A stretch of 35,825 bases of DNA. Source: Candidatus Paraburkholderia schumanniana. Lineage in GTDB: Bacteria; Pseudomonadota; Gammaproteobacteria; Burkholderiales; Burkholderiaceae. Where the stretch lies: assembly GCA_001189335.2 (NCBI GenBank), contig LFJH01000006.1, forward strand, positions 1 through 35,825, written 5' to 3'. Under the pieces are notes generated by a model. It did no database searches, had not been told where the DNA came from, and saw only the letters and a list, made by a program, of their open reading frames with translations. This document shows positions 19,881 through 28,802 of the stretch, piece after piece. Each line of letters opens with the position of its first letter. Within the stretch, counting starts at the first letter, position 1. The translations under genes and the position numbers were made by a program.

Positions 19881-20140
19881 TCATTTGTAAATATACGTTA
19901 CATGTCTCTCGCGATGATCCGAGCCGCTCGGTCGCATATTCGTCGCAGGCACGTCGAATGGCCGTTCGGCGCGGGTCTGCCGGCGCGCCGTGGCTCTAAG
20001 ATTCGACGGCGCGTTTAGGAACTTGCAATTTGCTACAAATGGTCTCTGCGGCCGACGTGCTTTTTCGCTAAATTTAACTCACACTGTTACTTATGTGCCC
20101 TGTGGAACGGCATCGATCGAAAGCGGCGAGGAGAACGAAA

Positions 20141-20452
20141 GTGAAAAAGCTCGGTGGTTTCTTGGTCGCTGGCGCGCTTGGTGTCGGCCTGGTCAGTGCG
20201 GCGTAGGCGCATGTTTCGGTCGGTGTGGGCATCGGGGTGCCGGCTTACCCGGTTTATGCCGCGCCGCCCGCGCCGGTCTATGTGGCTCCGCCCCAGCCGG
20301 TGTATGTCGTGCCGCCGCCCGTAGTCTACGCGCCGCCGCCCGCGGTGGTCGTCGGCGGCTATGGTTACGGCGGGTACGGCTATTACGGCCGGCCGTACTG
20401 GCGCCATCACCACGGTTATTACCGTCACGGCCCGGGCTACTGGCGTTACTGA
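20141..20452 (+). pseudogene. Tyr/Pro/Gly-rich exported protein with amber stop at the signal cleavage site
   Basis: The GTG at 20141 follows GAGGAGAACGAAA. The signal peptide MKKLGGFLVAGALGVGLVSA is followed by TAG at 20204-20206, exactly where relatives have the Ala-Gln-Ala cleavage site, so CAG to TAG is likely. Beyond it the frame is perfectly open: AHVSVGVGIGVPAYPV, repeated VYVAPP-type units, GGYGYGGYGYYGRPYWRHHHG and a YWRY end. This is the common Burkholderiaceae low-complexity YXX-repeat envelope protein of unknown function. No other lesion is seen, so the nonsense mutation looks recent. Confidence 0.7.
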
Positions 20453-20593
20453 CCGGCTCGGCCGGCAATTCCAGAGAAGGCGATGCGTGCTAGCGTCGCC
20501 TTCTTTGTTTCGAACGTCGCAAGCGGGCTCTTTTCAGTTTCGCGACAGAACTGGGACAATGGTGATCCCCCTTCACCTCACGCTCCCGCTCCG

Positions 20594-21565
20594 ATGTCCT
20601 CTCCTCACTTCCCGCCCCGACCTACGACAATGTCGCCGATGCCGCCAGACGCATTGAAGGCTTCGCTCATCGCACGCCCGTCCTCACGTCCCGCACCGCC
20701 GATGAAATCGCTGGCGCATCGCTCGCTCTTCTTCAAGTGCGAAAACTTCCAGCGCATGGGCGCATTCAAGTTCCGTGGCGCGTACAACGCCATCTCTCAT
20801 TTCGACGATCGCCAGCGCGCGGCGGGCGTCATCACGTACTCGTCGGGCAATCACGCACAGGCTATTGCGCTGTCCGCGAAGCTCACCGGCATCCGCGCGA
20901 CCATCGTCATGCCCGAGGACGCGCCCGCCGCGAAGGTGGCAGCGACGCGCGGCTACGGCGGCGAAGTGATCACCTACGACCGCTACACGCAAAACCGTGA
21001 GGAAATCGGCCGCAAGCTCGCCGAGGAACGCGGCATGACGCTGATCCCGCCTTACGATCATCCGTATGTGATCGCGGGGCAGGGGACGGCGGCCAAGGAA
21101 CTGATCGAGGAGACCGGCCCGCTGGATTATCTGTTCGTGTGTCTGGGCGGCGGCGGGCTCATCGGCGGGTGCGCGCTCGCCGCGGCGGCCCTGGCGCCCG
21201 ACTGCAAGGTGATCGGCGTCGAGCCGGAAGCGGGCAACGATGCCCAGCAGTCGCTTGCGCGCGGCGAGATCGTGCATATCAAGGTGCCGCGCACCATCGC
21301 GGATGGCGCCGCGTCCACGCACGTCGGCGCATACAACTTCCCGATCATCCAGCGTCACGTGGACCGGATCGTCACCGTGAGCGATGCGCAGCTCATCGAG
21401 ACCCTGCGCTTCTTTGCACAGCGCATGAAGATGGTCGTCGAGCCGACCGGCTGCCTCGCGGCGGCGGTGCTGCAGAAAGTCGTGCCGGTCGAGGGCAAGC
21501 GCGTCGGCGTGATCGTCTCCGGAGGCAACGTCGACCTGGCGAAGCTGGCTCAGTTCGTCGCCTGA
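20594..21565 (+). pseudogene. Threonine/serine dehydratase-like PLP enzyme with scrambled N-terminus
   Basis: This fold-type II PLP enzyme would deaminate Thr or Ser to the 2-oxo acid. From about 20729 the protein is normal: CENFQRMGAFKFRGAYNA with the PLP lysine, SSGNHAQAIALSAKLTG, CLGGGGLIGG and VSGGNVDLAKL. The N-terminal segment belongs to another frame (TYDNVADAARRIEGFAHRTP), bounded by an apparent one-base loss between 20597 and 20623 and by a GCTC tandem duplication at 20721-20728. The shifts cancel, so a 323-residue frame is open but residues 12-45 are nonsense sequence. The TPV substrate-side region is lost, so activity is doubtful. No good ribosome site precedes the ATG. Confidence 0.82.
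20721..20728. repeat. 4-bp tandem duplication (GCTC x2) in the dehydratase gene
   Basis: GCTC occurs twice. Deleting one copy joins EIAGAS directly to LFFKCENFQR, the family consensus, which supports a four-base duplication as the frame-shifting event. Confidence 0.75.
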
Positions 21566-21574
21566 CGACGGATC

Positions 21575-22249
21575 TCACGATGCCGCGTTCACGATCAGAT
21601 CGCGGTAGCCGTTGACGATCACACTGTACGAGAAGTACGCGAAGAGCACTGCGGACATCACATGGCAGGCGCGCAGGAGTTGCGTTCCGGCGCGCTTCCT
21701 GCCGTGGCTCGCGAGCATGCAGATGAAGATCGTCCAGCCGAGGCCGCCGCAGAAAAAGCCGGTGAGAAACACGGAAGCGCTGACGGGGCTCGTCGCGCCG
21801 GCTTTCGCGATGAGCGCGCCGCCGACCGCCGCGAACCACAGGATCGCGCTGGGCGACGACACCGCGAGCAGGCATAGGCATCCGCGCGCGAAGCTTTTCC
21901 AGTGATCCGGGCGCGGCATGCTGAAGTCGGCCTCGCCTTCGACGGGCGGTGCGGACGCCGGGTTGAGCGCCTCGCGCTCCATCTTCCAGGTGAGGAAGAG
22001 CAGCACCGTCGCGCCGCCGATCCACACGACCCAGCGCACTGCCGAGAACTGCAGGAGCGCCGACATGTCCGCAAGCGCGAGCGCCGCGTAGAGCAGATCG
22101 CCGAGACAGGTGCCCAGGCCGAGCACGAGTCCGGGCTTGAAGCCATGCGACAGCGCGAGCGAGATGATCGCAACGTTGGCGATTCCGATATCGAGACACA
22201 GCGACAGCGACAGAAAAAAACCGTCCGACAGCAACGACCACGAATGCAT
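21575..22249 (-). CDS. LysE/RhtB-family amino acid exporter
   Basis: This is a 224-residue membrane protein with six hydrophobic segments. The N-terminus LSDGFFLSLSLCLDIGIANV and the following ALSHGFKPGLVLGLGTCLGD give the LysE-family first-loop pattern, and ALLQFSAVRWVVWIGGATVL and LAVSSPSAILWFAAVGG follow. The family exports amino acids or derivatives across the inner membrane; the substrate cannot be told. It is intact and lies immediately downstream of the dead asparaginase gene on the same strand, two bases apart, so it was probably cotranscribed with it. Confidence 0.85.
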   Translation of the reverse strand: MHSWSLLSDGFFLSLSLCLDIGIANVAIISLALSHGFKPGLVLGLGTCLGDLLYAALALADMSALLQFSAVRWVVWIGGATVLLFLTWKMEREALNPASAPPVEGEADFSMPRPDHWKSFARGCLCLLAVSSPSAILWFAAVGGALIAKAGATSPVSASVFLTGFFCGGLGWTIFICMLASHGRKRAGTQLLRACHVMSAVLFAYFSYSVIVNGYRDLIVNAAS

Positions 22250-22251
22250 TT

Positions 22252-23240
22252 TTATTGTCGATGGCTGTGTAGCGTGAAGTGCACGTCGAGGTGTCCGGTC
22301 GGCACGCCCATGGTGTTACGCACGACCGGATTGCGGAATGCGGCGAGCGCGTCGCGTTGGGGCTGCGTGCCGACGCCCAGCAGGTCCAGCACATGGACGA
22401 CGACCGCGTTGAGCACGGACGTGTTGCCATCCTCGACTTTTACCGCGATGCCGAGCGGGCCCTGTCTGTGCCGCACGCCGATCGCGTAGCTCGCATCGGC
22501 GCCCGTCTTGCCGACGAGCGCGCCGCGGAACGCCTTCATCAGCAGCGTACAGAAGCGCCCTTCCCCCGCGACGAGTTCCGGATGCGATGTCATCGCGCGA
22601 TAGATGCGCGCGAGCGCCGAGCCTTCCGGCGCGGCGGCGATGCCCCGCGAGACGGTCGAGGGCGAAAGCGGGCGTCGGCAGATTGCAGCCATCGATGGCC
22701 CAGTGCACTGGGTCTTCGGCGAGATCGACGGAGCGCGCCATCGTTCGCTTCACGTGCGCCTGCAGAGGATGATCGGGCAAGTGATAACCGACGAGCGACT
22801 CGCCCATCGCGCGAGCGCCCGCGAGCAATGCCGGCGTGCTTGCCGGAGCAGTTGCTGCATGCCGCGGTCGGCGCGAAATCTCGTCGGATCCAGTCGCGAT
22901 AGACTGCATCCGAGATCGGCGGATGGCCGCCGCAGCGCAAATCGCTTTCGTTCGCCTGCACCTTCGCGAGCATCGCGCGGGCTCACTCTATATGACGCGG
23001 CTCGCTGCTGTGGGACGCGCACATCAGCGCGAGATCTTCCTCGGTGAAGCCGAAGCGCTCGAGCGCGCCGGTCTCGATGACGGCGAGCGCCTGAGCCGGC
23101 TTGGCCGCCGAGCGCGGCAGCGTCACGCGATGCGGATCGCCGAAAGAGTGCAGGAGGCGCCCATTCGCATCGACGATGGCGACATGTGCCGAGTGCCGGT
23201 TCTCGATGACTTCGCCTCGATAGAGCGTGGCCGCGATCAT
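22252..23240 (-). pseudogene. Asparaginase (DUF1336-type, asparaginase II-like), nonsense and frameshifts
   Basis: The start [20 protein letters not shown] overlaps the ubiD stop as ATGA. It reads through PRSAAKPAQALAVIETGAL and ASHSSEPRHIE to TGA at 22983-22985, where relatives have Arg (CGA to TGA). The next part, RRDFAPTAACSNCSGKHAG, shifts near 22818 (an extra T in ATTG) into MLAGARAMGESLVGYH-type sequence. Another shift near 22645 (a base lost in GCGCGG) leads to RGIAAAPEGSALARIYRAM and the normal end. Proteins of this type hydrolyse L-asparagine to aspartate and ammonia. Three lesions make it a secure pseudogene. Confidence 0.88.
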
Positions 23241-24830
23241 TTCCTGTCCAGTCCGATTTCGGTCCAAAGCGCATCGACGCGGCGCTTCACGGCTTCGTCT
23301 ATCACGATCGGGCGGCCCCATTCGCGGTTCGTTTCGCCGGGCCACTTGTTGGTCGCGTCGAGCCCCATCTTCGAGCCGAGGCTGGCCACCGGCGACGCGA
23401 AGTCGAGATAGTCGATCGGCGTGTTGTCGACCATCACGGTGTCGCGCACGGGGTCGACGCGCGTCGTGATCGCCAAGATGACTTCGTTCCAGTCGCGCAC
23501 GTTCACGTCCTCGTCCACGACGACGATGAACTTCGTGTACATGAACTGCCGCAGGAAGCTCCACACGCCGAACATCACGTGCTTCGCGTGGCCGGGATAG
23601 CTCTTCTTCATCTGCACGATCGCCATGCGGTAGCTGCAGCCTTCCGGCGGCAGATAGAAGTCGGTGATCTCGGTGAACTGCTTCTGCAACAGCGGCACGA
23701 ACACTTCGTTCAGCGCCACGCCGAGCACGGCGGGTTCGTCGGGCGGCTTGCCGGTGTAGGTCGAATGGAAGAGGGCGTCGCGACGCATCGTGATCTTCTC
23801 GACCGTGAAGACCGGGAACCACTCCTGCTCGTTGTAATAGCCGGTGTGATCGCCGTACGGGCGCTTCGAGCGCGTGCTCGTATTTGCTGCGGCGGAGTTC
23901 GATGGACGCGGCGGCGCGCCTTCGGGCGCGGGCGGCACATTGCCTTCCTGGGGATAGATGAATCCCTCGAGCACGATCTCCGCGCGCGCCGGCACCTGCA
24001 GCGTGTCGACGCCCGGCGTCAGACACGTGGCGAGCTCGGTGCGCAAGCCGCGCAGGAGCCCCGCGAACTGGTATTCGGAGAGGGTGTCGGGCACCGGCGT
24101 CACCGCGCCGAGGATGGTGGCCGGATCGGCGCCGAGCACGACCGCCACCGGATACGGCTTGCCCGGATTGGCCAGCGCGAACTCCCGGAAATCGAGCGCG
24201 CCGCCGCGATGCGCGAGCCAGCGCATGATGAGCTTGTTGCGCCCGATGAGCTGCTGCCGGTAGATGCCGAGATTCTGACGCGGCTTGTTGGGTCCGCGCG
24301 TGACGGTGAGGCCCCAGGTGAGCAGTGGTCCGGCGTCGCCGGGCCAGCATGTCTGGATCGGTAGTCGATGCAGATCGACGTCCTTGCCTTCCCACACCAC
24401 TTCCTGGCAGGGCGGCGCGCTGACCGATTTCGGCGCCTGTCCCAAACGGCCTTGGCGAGCGAGAGCAGCTTGCCCGCGTCTTTCAGGCCCTTGGGCGGCT
24501 CGGGCTCCTTGAGTGCGGAGAGCAGCCGTCCGACATCGCGAAAGGAGCTCAGCGCGGCGACGTCGCTGCCGAGGCTGACATTGGCGCCTTGCGGTGCTTC
24601 GGTTTCGATGCCCATGCCGAGCACGACGCGCCGCGTCGTGCCGAACAGATTCGCGAGCACAGGCATCGTGTGATGGGTGGGCGCTTCGAAGAGCAGCGCA
24701 GGCCCGCCCGCGACACGCGGTCGGAGATTTCGGTGATTTCGAGAACGGGCGAGACGGGCTGCCGAATGCGGCGCAGTTCACCGAGCGCTTCCAGGCGAGC
24801 GGTGAAGTCGCGCAGATCTTTGTATTTCAT
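23237..24830 (-). pseudogene. ubiD: UbiD-family decarboxylase, frameshifted
   Basis: UbiD uses prenylated FMN to decarboxylate 3-polyprenyl-4-hydroxybenzoate in ubiquinone synthesis. The start [19 protein letters not shown] shifts near 24708 (a base short in a G run) into [18 protein letters not shown]. It shifts again near 24440 (GACATGG to GACAGG, a T lost) into [20 protein letters not shown]. It then continues through [40 protein letters not shown] and [16 protein letters not shown] to the end. Near 23880 a nine-residue stretch (NTSTRSKRP) stands where KYEHALEAP appears one frame off, another apparent -1/+1 pair. All three frames are used. Whether the organism has a second ubiD cannot be seen here. 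Confidence 0.9.
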
Positions 24831-25042
24831 CGATGCTCGTATGTGGACTCGAAGGCGCCCCGAAGCGGAAGACGCGGGGGCGGGAGGCTGCGCGCCAGGC
24901 GATTGTCGATTTTACCTGCGTGAGCGTCAGTGCGTTCGGCGACGTTCAGCATATTCCTCTTGGAGCAGCCCGTGAGGCGTGCATTCGGGACGCTGAACCC
25001 AGTTCAATATAACTGTAAGTAGTTGAAAAAAAGTCTATAGCA

Positions 25043-25070
25043 TTGACGGATCATTAAACCCTGCTAGAAT
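25043..25070 (+). promoter_or_regulatory. Sigma-70-type promoter for the structured leader
   Basis: TTGACG at 25043-25048 and TAGAAT at 25065-25070 are separated by 16 bp in an AT-rich stretch. The predicted start is near 25077. The 210 bp between ubiD and this promoter show nothing else. Confidence 0.65.
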
Positions 25071-25076
25071 CCGTTG

Positions 25077-25210
25077 GCATCCATTGCAGGTTTTGAAACT
25101 TTTTACCTCTGCCTCAGGTCTTTCAGACGCCCATGAGTCGTCTGCGCCGTTCCTGCCCGGCGACTCATGGCTGTAGGTTGTCATTGCCGGCGTTTGACAC
25201 GCCGGTTTTT
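25077..25210 (+). ncRNA. Candidate structured leader or small RNA with alternative hairpins and intrinsic terminator
   Basis: Downstream of the promoter, CAGACG (25124-25129) can pair with CGTCTG (25139-25144). CCATGAGTCG (25131-25140) can instead pair with CGACTCATGG (25161-25170). The two structures share bases and exclude each other. CCGGCGT (25187-25193) and ACGCCGG (25199-25205) then form a hairpin followed by T5. The product would be an RNA of about 135 nt, or an attenuated leader for the transglycosylase gene that starts 200 bp on. No known riboswitch class is recognised. Two more hairpins lie at 25261-25279 and 25351-25394, the latter (TTTGCGCA/TGCGCAAA) just upstream of the ribosome site. 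Confidence 0.5.
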
Positions 25211-25408
25211 CGCGTGGAAAGTCATCTGCGCACATAGGGCATGTAGTTCATGCCGCGCAACCGGCGGTCTTTTTGCCGGATCGGCTTTCCAGACGGCGCA
25301 GGCCGTATCCCCGATGCCGCTTACGCTTGCCGAGAGCGAGTGGTGTCTGATTTGCGCATCGAATATGGGTTTTATTCGTATTCATCTGCGCAAAAACAGG
25401 GAGAATCG

Positions 25409-26551
25409 ATGAACACTTCGGTTTGGTGGGGTTCCGACACCCGCGCTGCGCAGATCGTGCGCATGGCGCTGCGTCGCGGACGCCGTTTGAGTCACCATCT
25501 CTTCAGCCTGGTAGACTGCGCAGCCGTCGTCACGGCCGTCCGTCGTCCTCTGGCTGCTGCCTTCGTGGCGCACCACGTTTGCCGCAAGGATCATGCCGTT
25601 CGTCAGTCCGCCGCCGTTCAGGCCGGACCCGCCCGTCTTCTGCTCGCGGGCCAGCTGCTGCCGCCGTTCTCGGCGGTGCATCATCTGTCGACTGATCCGA
25701 TGCTGCCCGTGAATCTCGCGGCGAACGCGGCGTCGGCCAAGGCCAAGGCGCCCGCCGCGGTCACGCCGTCGCTTGGCGCGGCCGCGAGCGACGACGAAAG
25801 CACTCATCAGCTCACGGGTGGCATCAGCCTCGCGGTGTCGCCCAACGGGCTCGATCCGCGCACGATGCCCTCCGTCGGCATGCTGGCGAGCATGATTCCG
25901 GCGCAGCGCGTCGTCGCCGATGCGCGCGACGACCGCGTGCTCGTCTCGACGCGTGAGCAGAAGCTCGTCGCGAACTTCATCGCGCGGCGCTACCGCGTGG
26001 CGGAGGAGCCGGTCAGCGAGCTCGTGCGCGCTGCGTTCGACACGGGACGTGAAGTCGGTCTCGACCCGCTGCTGTTCTCCGTGATGGCGATCGAATCGGG
26101 CTCAATCCCTACGCCGAGAGCGGCGTCGGCGCCCAGGGCTTGATGCAGGTGATGTCGAAGGTTTATTCCGACAAGTTCCAGTACTTCGGCGGCTCGCACG
26201 CGGCGCTCGATCCGCTCGCGAACATCAAGGTCGGGCGCTCGTGCTGAAGGATTGCATCGCACGCGGCGGCTCGGTGGCGGGCGGCCTGCGCTACTACGTC
26301 GGCTCGACGACGGCGGTTACGGCGCGCAGGTGCTCGCCGAGCGCGCGCGCCTGCGCGATGTCGCGCGCGGCCGCAACGTGCCGATCAATGCCCCGCAGGC
26401 GCCGGTTTAGGCCGCGCCGAAGCAGGTGCTGGCGTCCACGGCGGCGGACAAGCGCGTTCATGCGACGATCGATTCGCCGAAGAAGCTGGCGTCGCAGGAT
26501 GACGGCGACGCTGAAGCGAAGCACGTTGCTTCGGCCGAGTTCGGCACTTGA
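25409..26551 (+). pseudogene. Lytic transglycosylase (SLT domain) protein, frameshifts and amber stop
   Basis: The ATG at 25409 follows CAGGGAGAATCG. The N-terminal 200 residues are low-complexity and Ala-rich. The catalytic SLT domain begins near EVGLDPLLFSVMAIESG, with the catalytic Glu in AIESG. One base is missing near 26101, after which LNPYAESGVGAQGLMQVMSK continues in another frame. Another base is missing near 26234 (before ALVLKDCIARGGSVAGGLRY), and an indel near 26308 precedes GGYGAQVLAERARLRDVA. TAG at 26408-26410 replaces a Gln (APV*AAPKQ). Lytic transglycosylases cleave peptidoglycan to 1,6-anhydro-muropeptides. The gene is inactive. Confidence 0.88.
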
Positions 26552-26575
26552 CGCGAACGAGATATCGGACACGAA

Positions 26576-26610
26576 AAGAAAGGGCACTCACTCGACGGTG
26601 CCCTTTTTAT
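26576..26610. terminator. Bidirectional intrinsic terminator
   Basis: AAAGGGCAC pairs with GTGCCCTTT around about ten bases, with A-rich sequence on the left and T5 on the right. It separates the convergent transglycosylase pseudogene and the aminotransferase. Confidence 0.85.
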
Positions 26611-26627
26611 TTGCCTGGCGACAGGGG

Positions 26628-27821
26628 CTATCGACTGAACAATGCGCCCAGCCGCTGAACCGCTTCCTCCAGCTTCGAGTAGGCCGTCGCGTACGAAAGA
26701 CGGATGTAGCGCTCCGGAGCATGAAACCCGAAATCCGCACCCGGCACGAGCACGACGCCCGCGTCGTGGAGCATCGAATGCGTGAGCGCGTCGCTGTTGC
26801 CCGCTGCGGGATGATGAACCGTCGTCGTGTCGGCGTACACGTAGAACGCGCCGTCCGGCACGACCGGCACGCTGAACCCGAGCGAGCGCAGTGCCGGCAC
26901 GATGTAATCGCGTCGCCGCTTGAACTCGAGGCGGCACGCTTCGTAGATGGCCAGTGTCTCGGGCTGAAAGCAGGCGAGCGCCGCATGCTGCGCGAGCGCC
27001 GACGCGCAGATGAACAGATTCTGCGAGAGCTTTTCGACGGCGCTGACCATCGCGTGCGGCACGACGAGCCAGCCGAGCCGCCAGCCCGTCATGTTGAAGT
27101 ACTTCGAGAAGCTGTTCACCGTGATGACGTCGTCGCCGAAGGACAGTGCGGAGACGGGCTTCGCGTCGTAGCTCAGGCCCTGATAGATCTCGTCGACGAT
27201 CGTGAAGCCGCCGCGCGCGCGCACCTTGTCGACGATGCGACGCAATTCGTCCGGCTCGATCGACGTGCCCGTCGGATTCGACGGCGACGCGAGCAGCACA
27301 CCGCGCGTCTTGTTCGTCCAGCTTTCCTCGACGTGCTCGGCGGTCAGCTGAAAGCGTTCGGCCGGGCCGCTCGCGATCAGAACCGGCTTGCCGTCCGCCG
27401 TCGACACGAAGTGCCGGTTGCACGGATAGCACGGATCGGGCATCAGGACTTCGTCGTCGTTGTCGACGAGCGCCATGCAGGCGAGCAGCAGCGCCGCGGA
27501 CGCGCCCGCCGTCACGACGATCCGCTCCGGATTGACCGCGAGGCCGAACGTATCGCGATAATGCTGGGCGATGGCCTCGCGCAGGGCATGAATGCCGAGC
27601 GCGTTGGTGTATTGCGTCACGCCGCGCTTCAGCGCTTCTGCGGCGGCGTGCGTCACCGGTTTGGGCGCGGTGAAATCCGGCTCGCCGATGCTCATGTGGA
27701 TGATGTCGCGGCCCGCGCGTTCGAGCGCCTGAGCCTGCTTCATCAGCTCCATCACATAGAAGGGCTCGATCGCGTCGACGCGCGAGGCGAGCCGCACGAG
27801 CGGTTCCACTGCCTGATTCAT
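26628..27821 (-). CDS. Class I/II pyridoxal-phosphate aminotransferase
   Basis: This is a 397-residue fold-type I aminotransferase of the aspartate/alanine aminotransferase-like group. Key parts are MSIGEPDFTAPKPV, TAGASAALLLACMALVD, SPSNPTGTSIEPDELRRIV, VDEIYQGLSYD and the PLP lysine in SFSKYFNMTGWRLGW; the carboxylate-binding Arg is in RYIRLSYAT. The substrate cannot be determined. Its ATG touches the nusB stop codon, so it is the last gene of the rib-nusB operon and probably translationally coupled. It is intact. Confidence 0.9.
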   Translation of the reverse strand: MNQAVEPLVRLASRVDAIEPFYVMELMKQAQALERAGRDIIHMSIGEPDFTAPKPVTHAAAEALKRGVTQYTNALGIHALREAIAQHYRDTFGLAVNPERIVVTAGASAALLLACMALVDNDDEVLMPDPCYPCNRHFVSTADGKPVLIASGPAERFQLTAEHVEESWTNKTRGVLLASPSNPTGTSIEPDELRRIVDKVRARGGFTIVDEIYQGLSYDAKPVSALSFGDDVITVNSFSKYFNMTGWRLGWLVVPHAMVSAVEKLSQNLFICASALAQHAALACFQPETLAIYEACRLEFKRRRDYIVPALRSLGFSVPVVPDGAFYVYADTTTVHHPAAGNSDALTHSMLHDAGVVLVPGADFGFHAPERYIRLSYATAYSKLEEAVQRLGALFSR

Positions 27822-28259
27822 CTACGCTCCACGTCCGCGCGCCTGCGCCTCGGCGGGACGCATCACGACGGCGAGCTTGTCGAGCACGCCGTTCACGTAC
27901 TTGTAGCCGTCCGAGCCGCCGAAGGTTTTCGTCAGCTCGACCGCCTCGTTGATGACCACGCGGTACGGCACGTCGATGTGATGCTTGAACTCGAACGCCG
28001 CGACGAGCAGCACCGCGCGCTCGACCGGTGACAATTGCTCGATCGGGCGGTCGAGGCAGGGCTGAAGCTGCGCGGACAGCGCGTCGGATTCCTTGATCAC
28101 GCCGTGCAGGATTGCATCGAGATGCTCGCGGTCGGCCTTGTCGAAACCCTGCGCGGAGCGCAATTGCGCGTCGATCTCGCCGGCGGGCGCGCCCGACAGC
28201 AGCCACTGATAAAGCCCTTGCGTCGCGAGTTCGCGAGAACGGCGTCGTGCGCTCTTCAT
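27822..28259 (-). CDS. nusB: Transcription antitermination factor NusB
   Basis: NusB binds boxA RNA with NusE (S10) and supports rRNA antitermination. The 145-residue protein has the all-helical family pattern: [74 protein letters not shown] and [12 protein letters not shown]. Its start codon overlaps the ribH stop as ATGA, the classical ribH-nusB arrangement. It ends in TAG next to the aminotransferase ATG. It is intact. Confidence 0.96.
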   Translation of the reverse strand: MKSARRRSRELATQGLYQWLLSGAPAGEIDAQLRSAQGFDKADREHLDAILHGVIKESDALSAQLQPCLDRPIEQLSPVERAVLLVAAFEFKHHIDVPYRVVINEAVELTKTFGGSDGYKYVNGVLDKLAVVMRPAEAQARGRGA

Positions 28260-28759
28260 GCGCGGTCCTCGTCTTCTTTGTCTTCCTCATCGCTGTCAAG
28301 CTGCTCGAGCGTGACGGACAGATTCGCCATTTCGACCGCCACGCGCGCGGCGTCGCGGCCTTTTTCCGTCATGCGCGCCACGGCCTGCTCGTCATTTTCG
28401 GTCGTCAGCACGGCGTTGGCCACCGGAATGCCGAAGTCGAGCGCGATGCGCGAGATGCCCGAGCCGCTTTCGTTCGAAACCAGCTCGAAGTGGTACGTCT
28501 CGCCGCGCACGACGGCGCCGAGCGCGATGAGCGCGTCGAACTGGCCGGACTCCGCGAGCTTTTGCAGCGCGAGCGGAATCTCCAGTGCGCCCGGCACGGT
28601 GACGAGCAGCACGTCCTGGCCGATCACGCCGAGGCGCTCCAGCTCCTCGATGCAGGCGTCGGCTAAGCCGTTGCACACCGGTTCGTTGAAGCGCGACTGC
28701 ACGATGCCGATGCGCAAGCCGTCACAGTCGAGGTTCGGCTGGTATTGTCCGATTTCCAT
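28256..28759 (-). CDS. ribH: 6,7-dimethyl-8-ribityllumazine synthase
   Basis: RibH condenses 5-amino-6-ribitylamino-uracil with 3,4-dihydroxy-2-butanone 4-phosphate, the penultimate step of riboflavin synthesis. The 167-residue protein shows [51 protein letters not shown] and [17 protein letters not shown]. The active-site His is in the GETYHFE motif. The acidic tail ([13 protein letters not shown]) is usual in this group. It follows ribBA by 43 bp. The shifted ribBA frame reads on across the ribH start, to 28663, which may perturb coupling. Confidence 0.96.
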   Translation of the reverse strand: MEIGQYQPNLDCDGLRIGIVQSRFNEPVCNGLADACIEELERLGVIGQDVLLVTVPGALEIPLALQKLAESGQFDALIALGAVVRGETYHFELVSNESGSGISRIALDFGIPVANAVLTTENDEQAVARMTEKGRDAARVAVEMANLSVTLEQLDSDEEDKEDEDRA

Positions 28760-28802
28760 GAATTGGATCCTTCTCTGGAATAGGGTGGTTTGTCCGGCGG
28801 TC

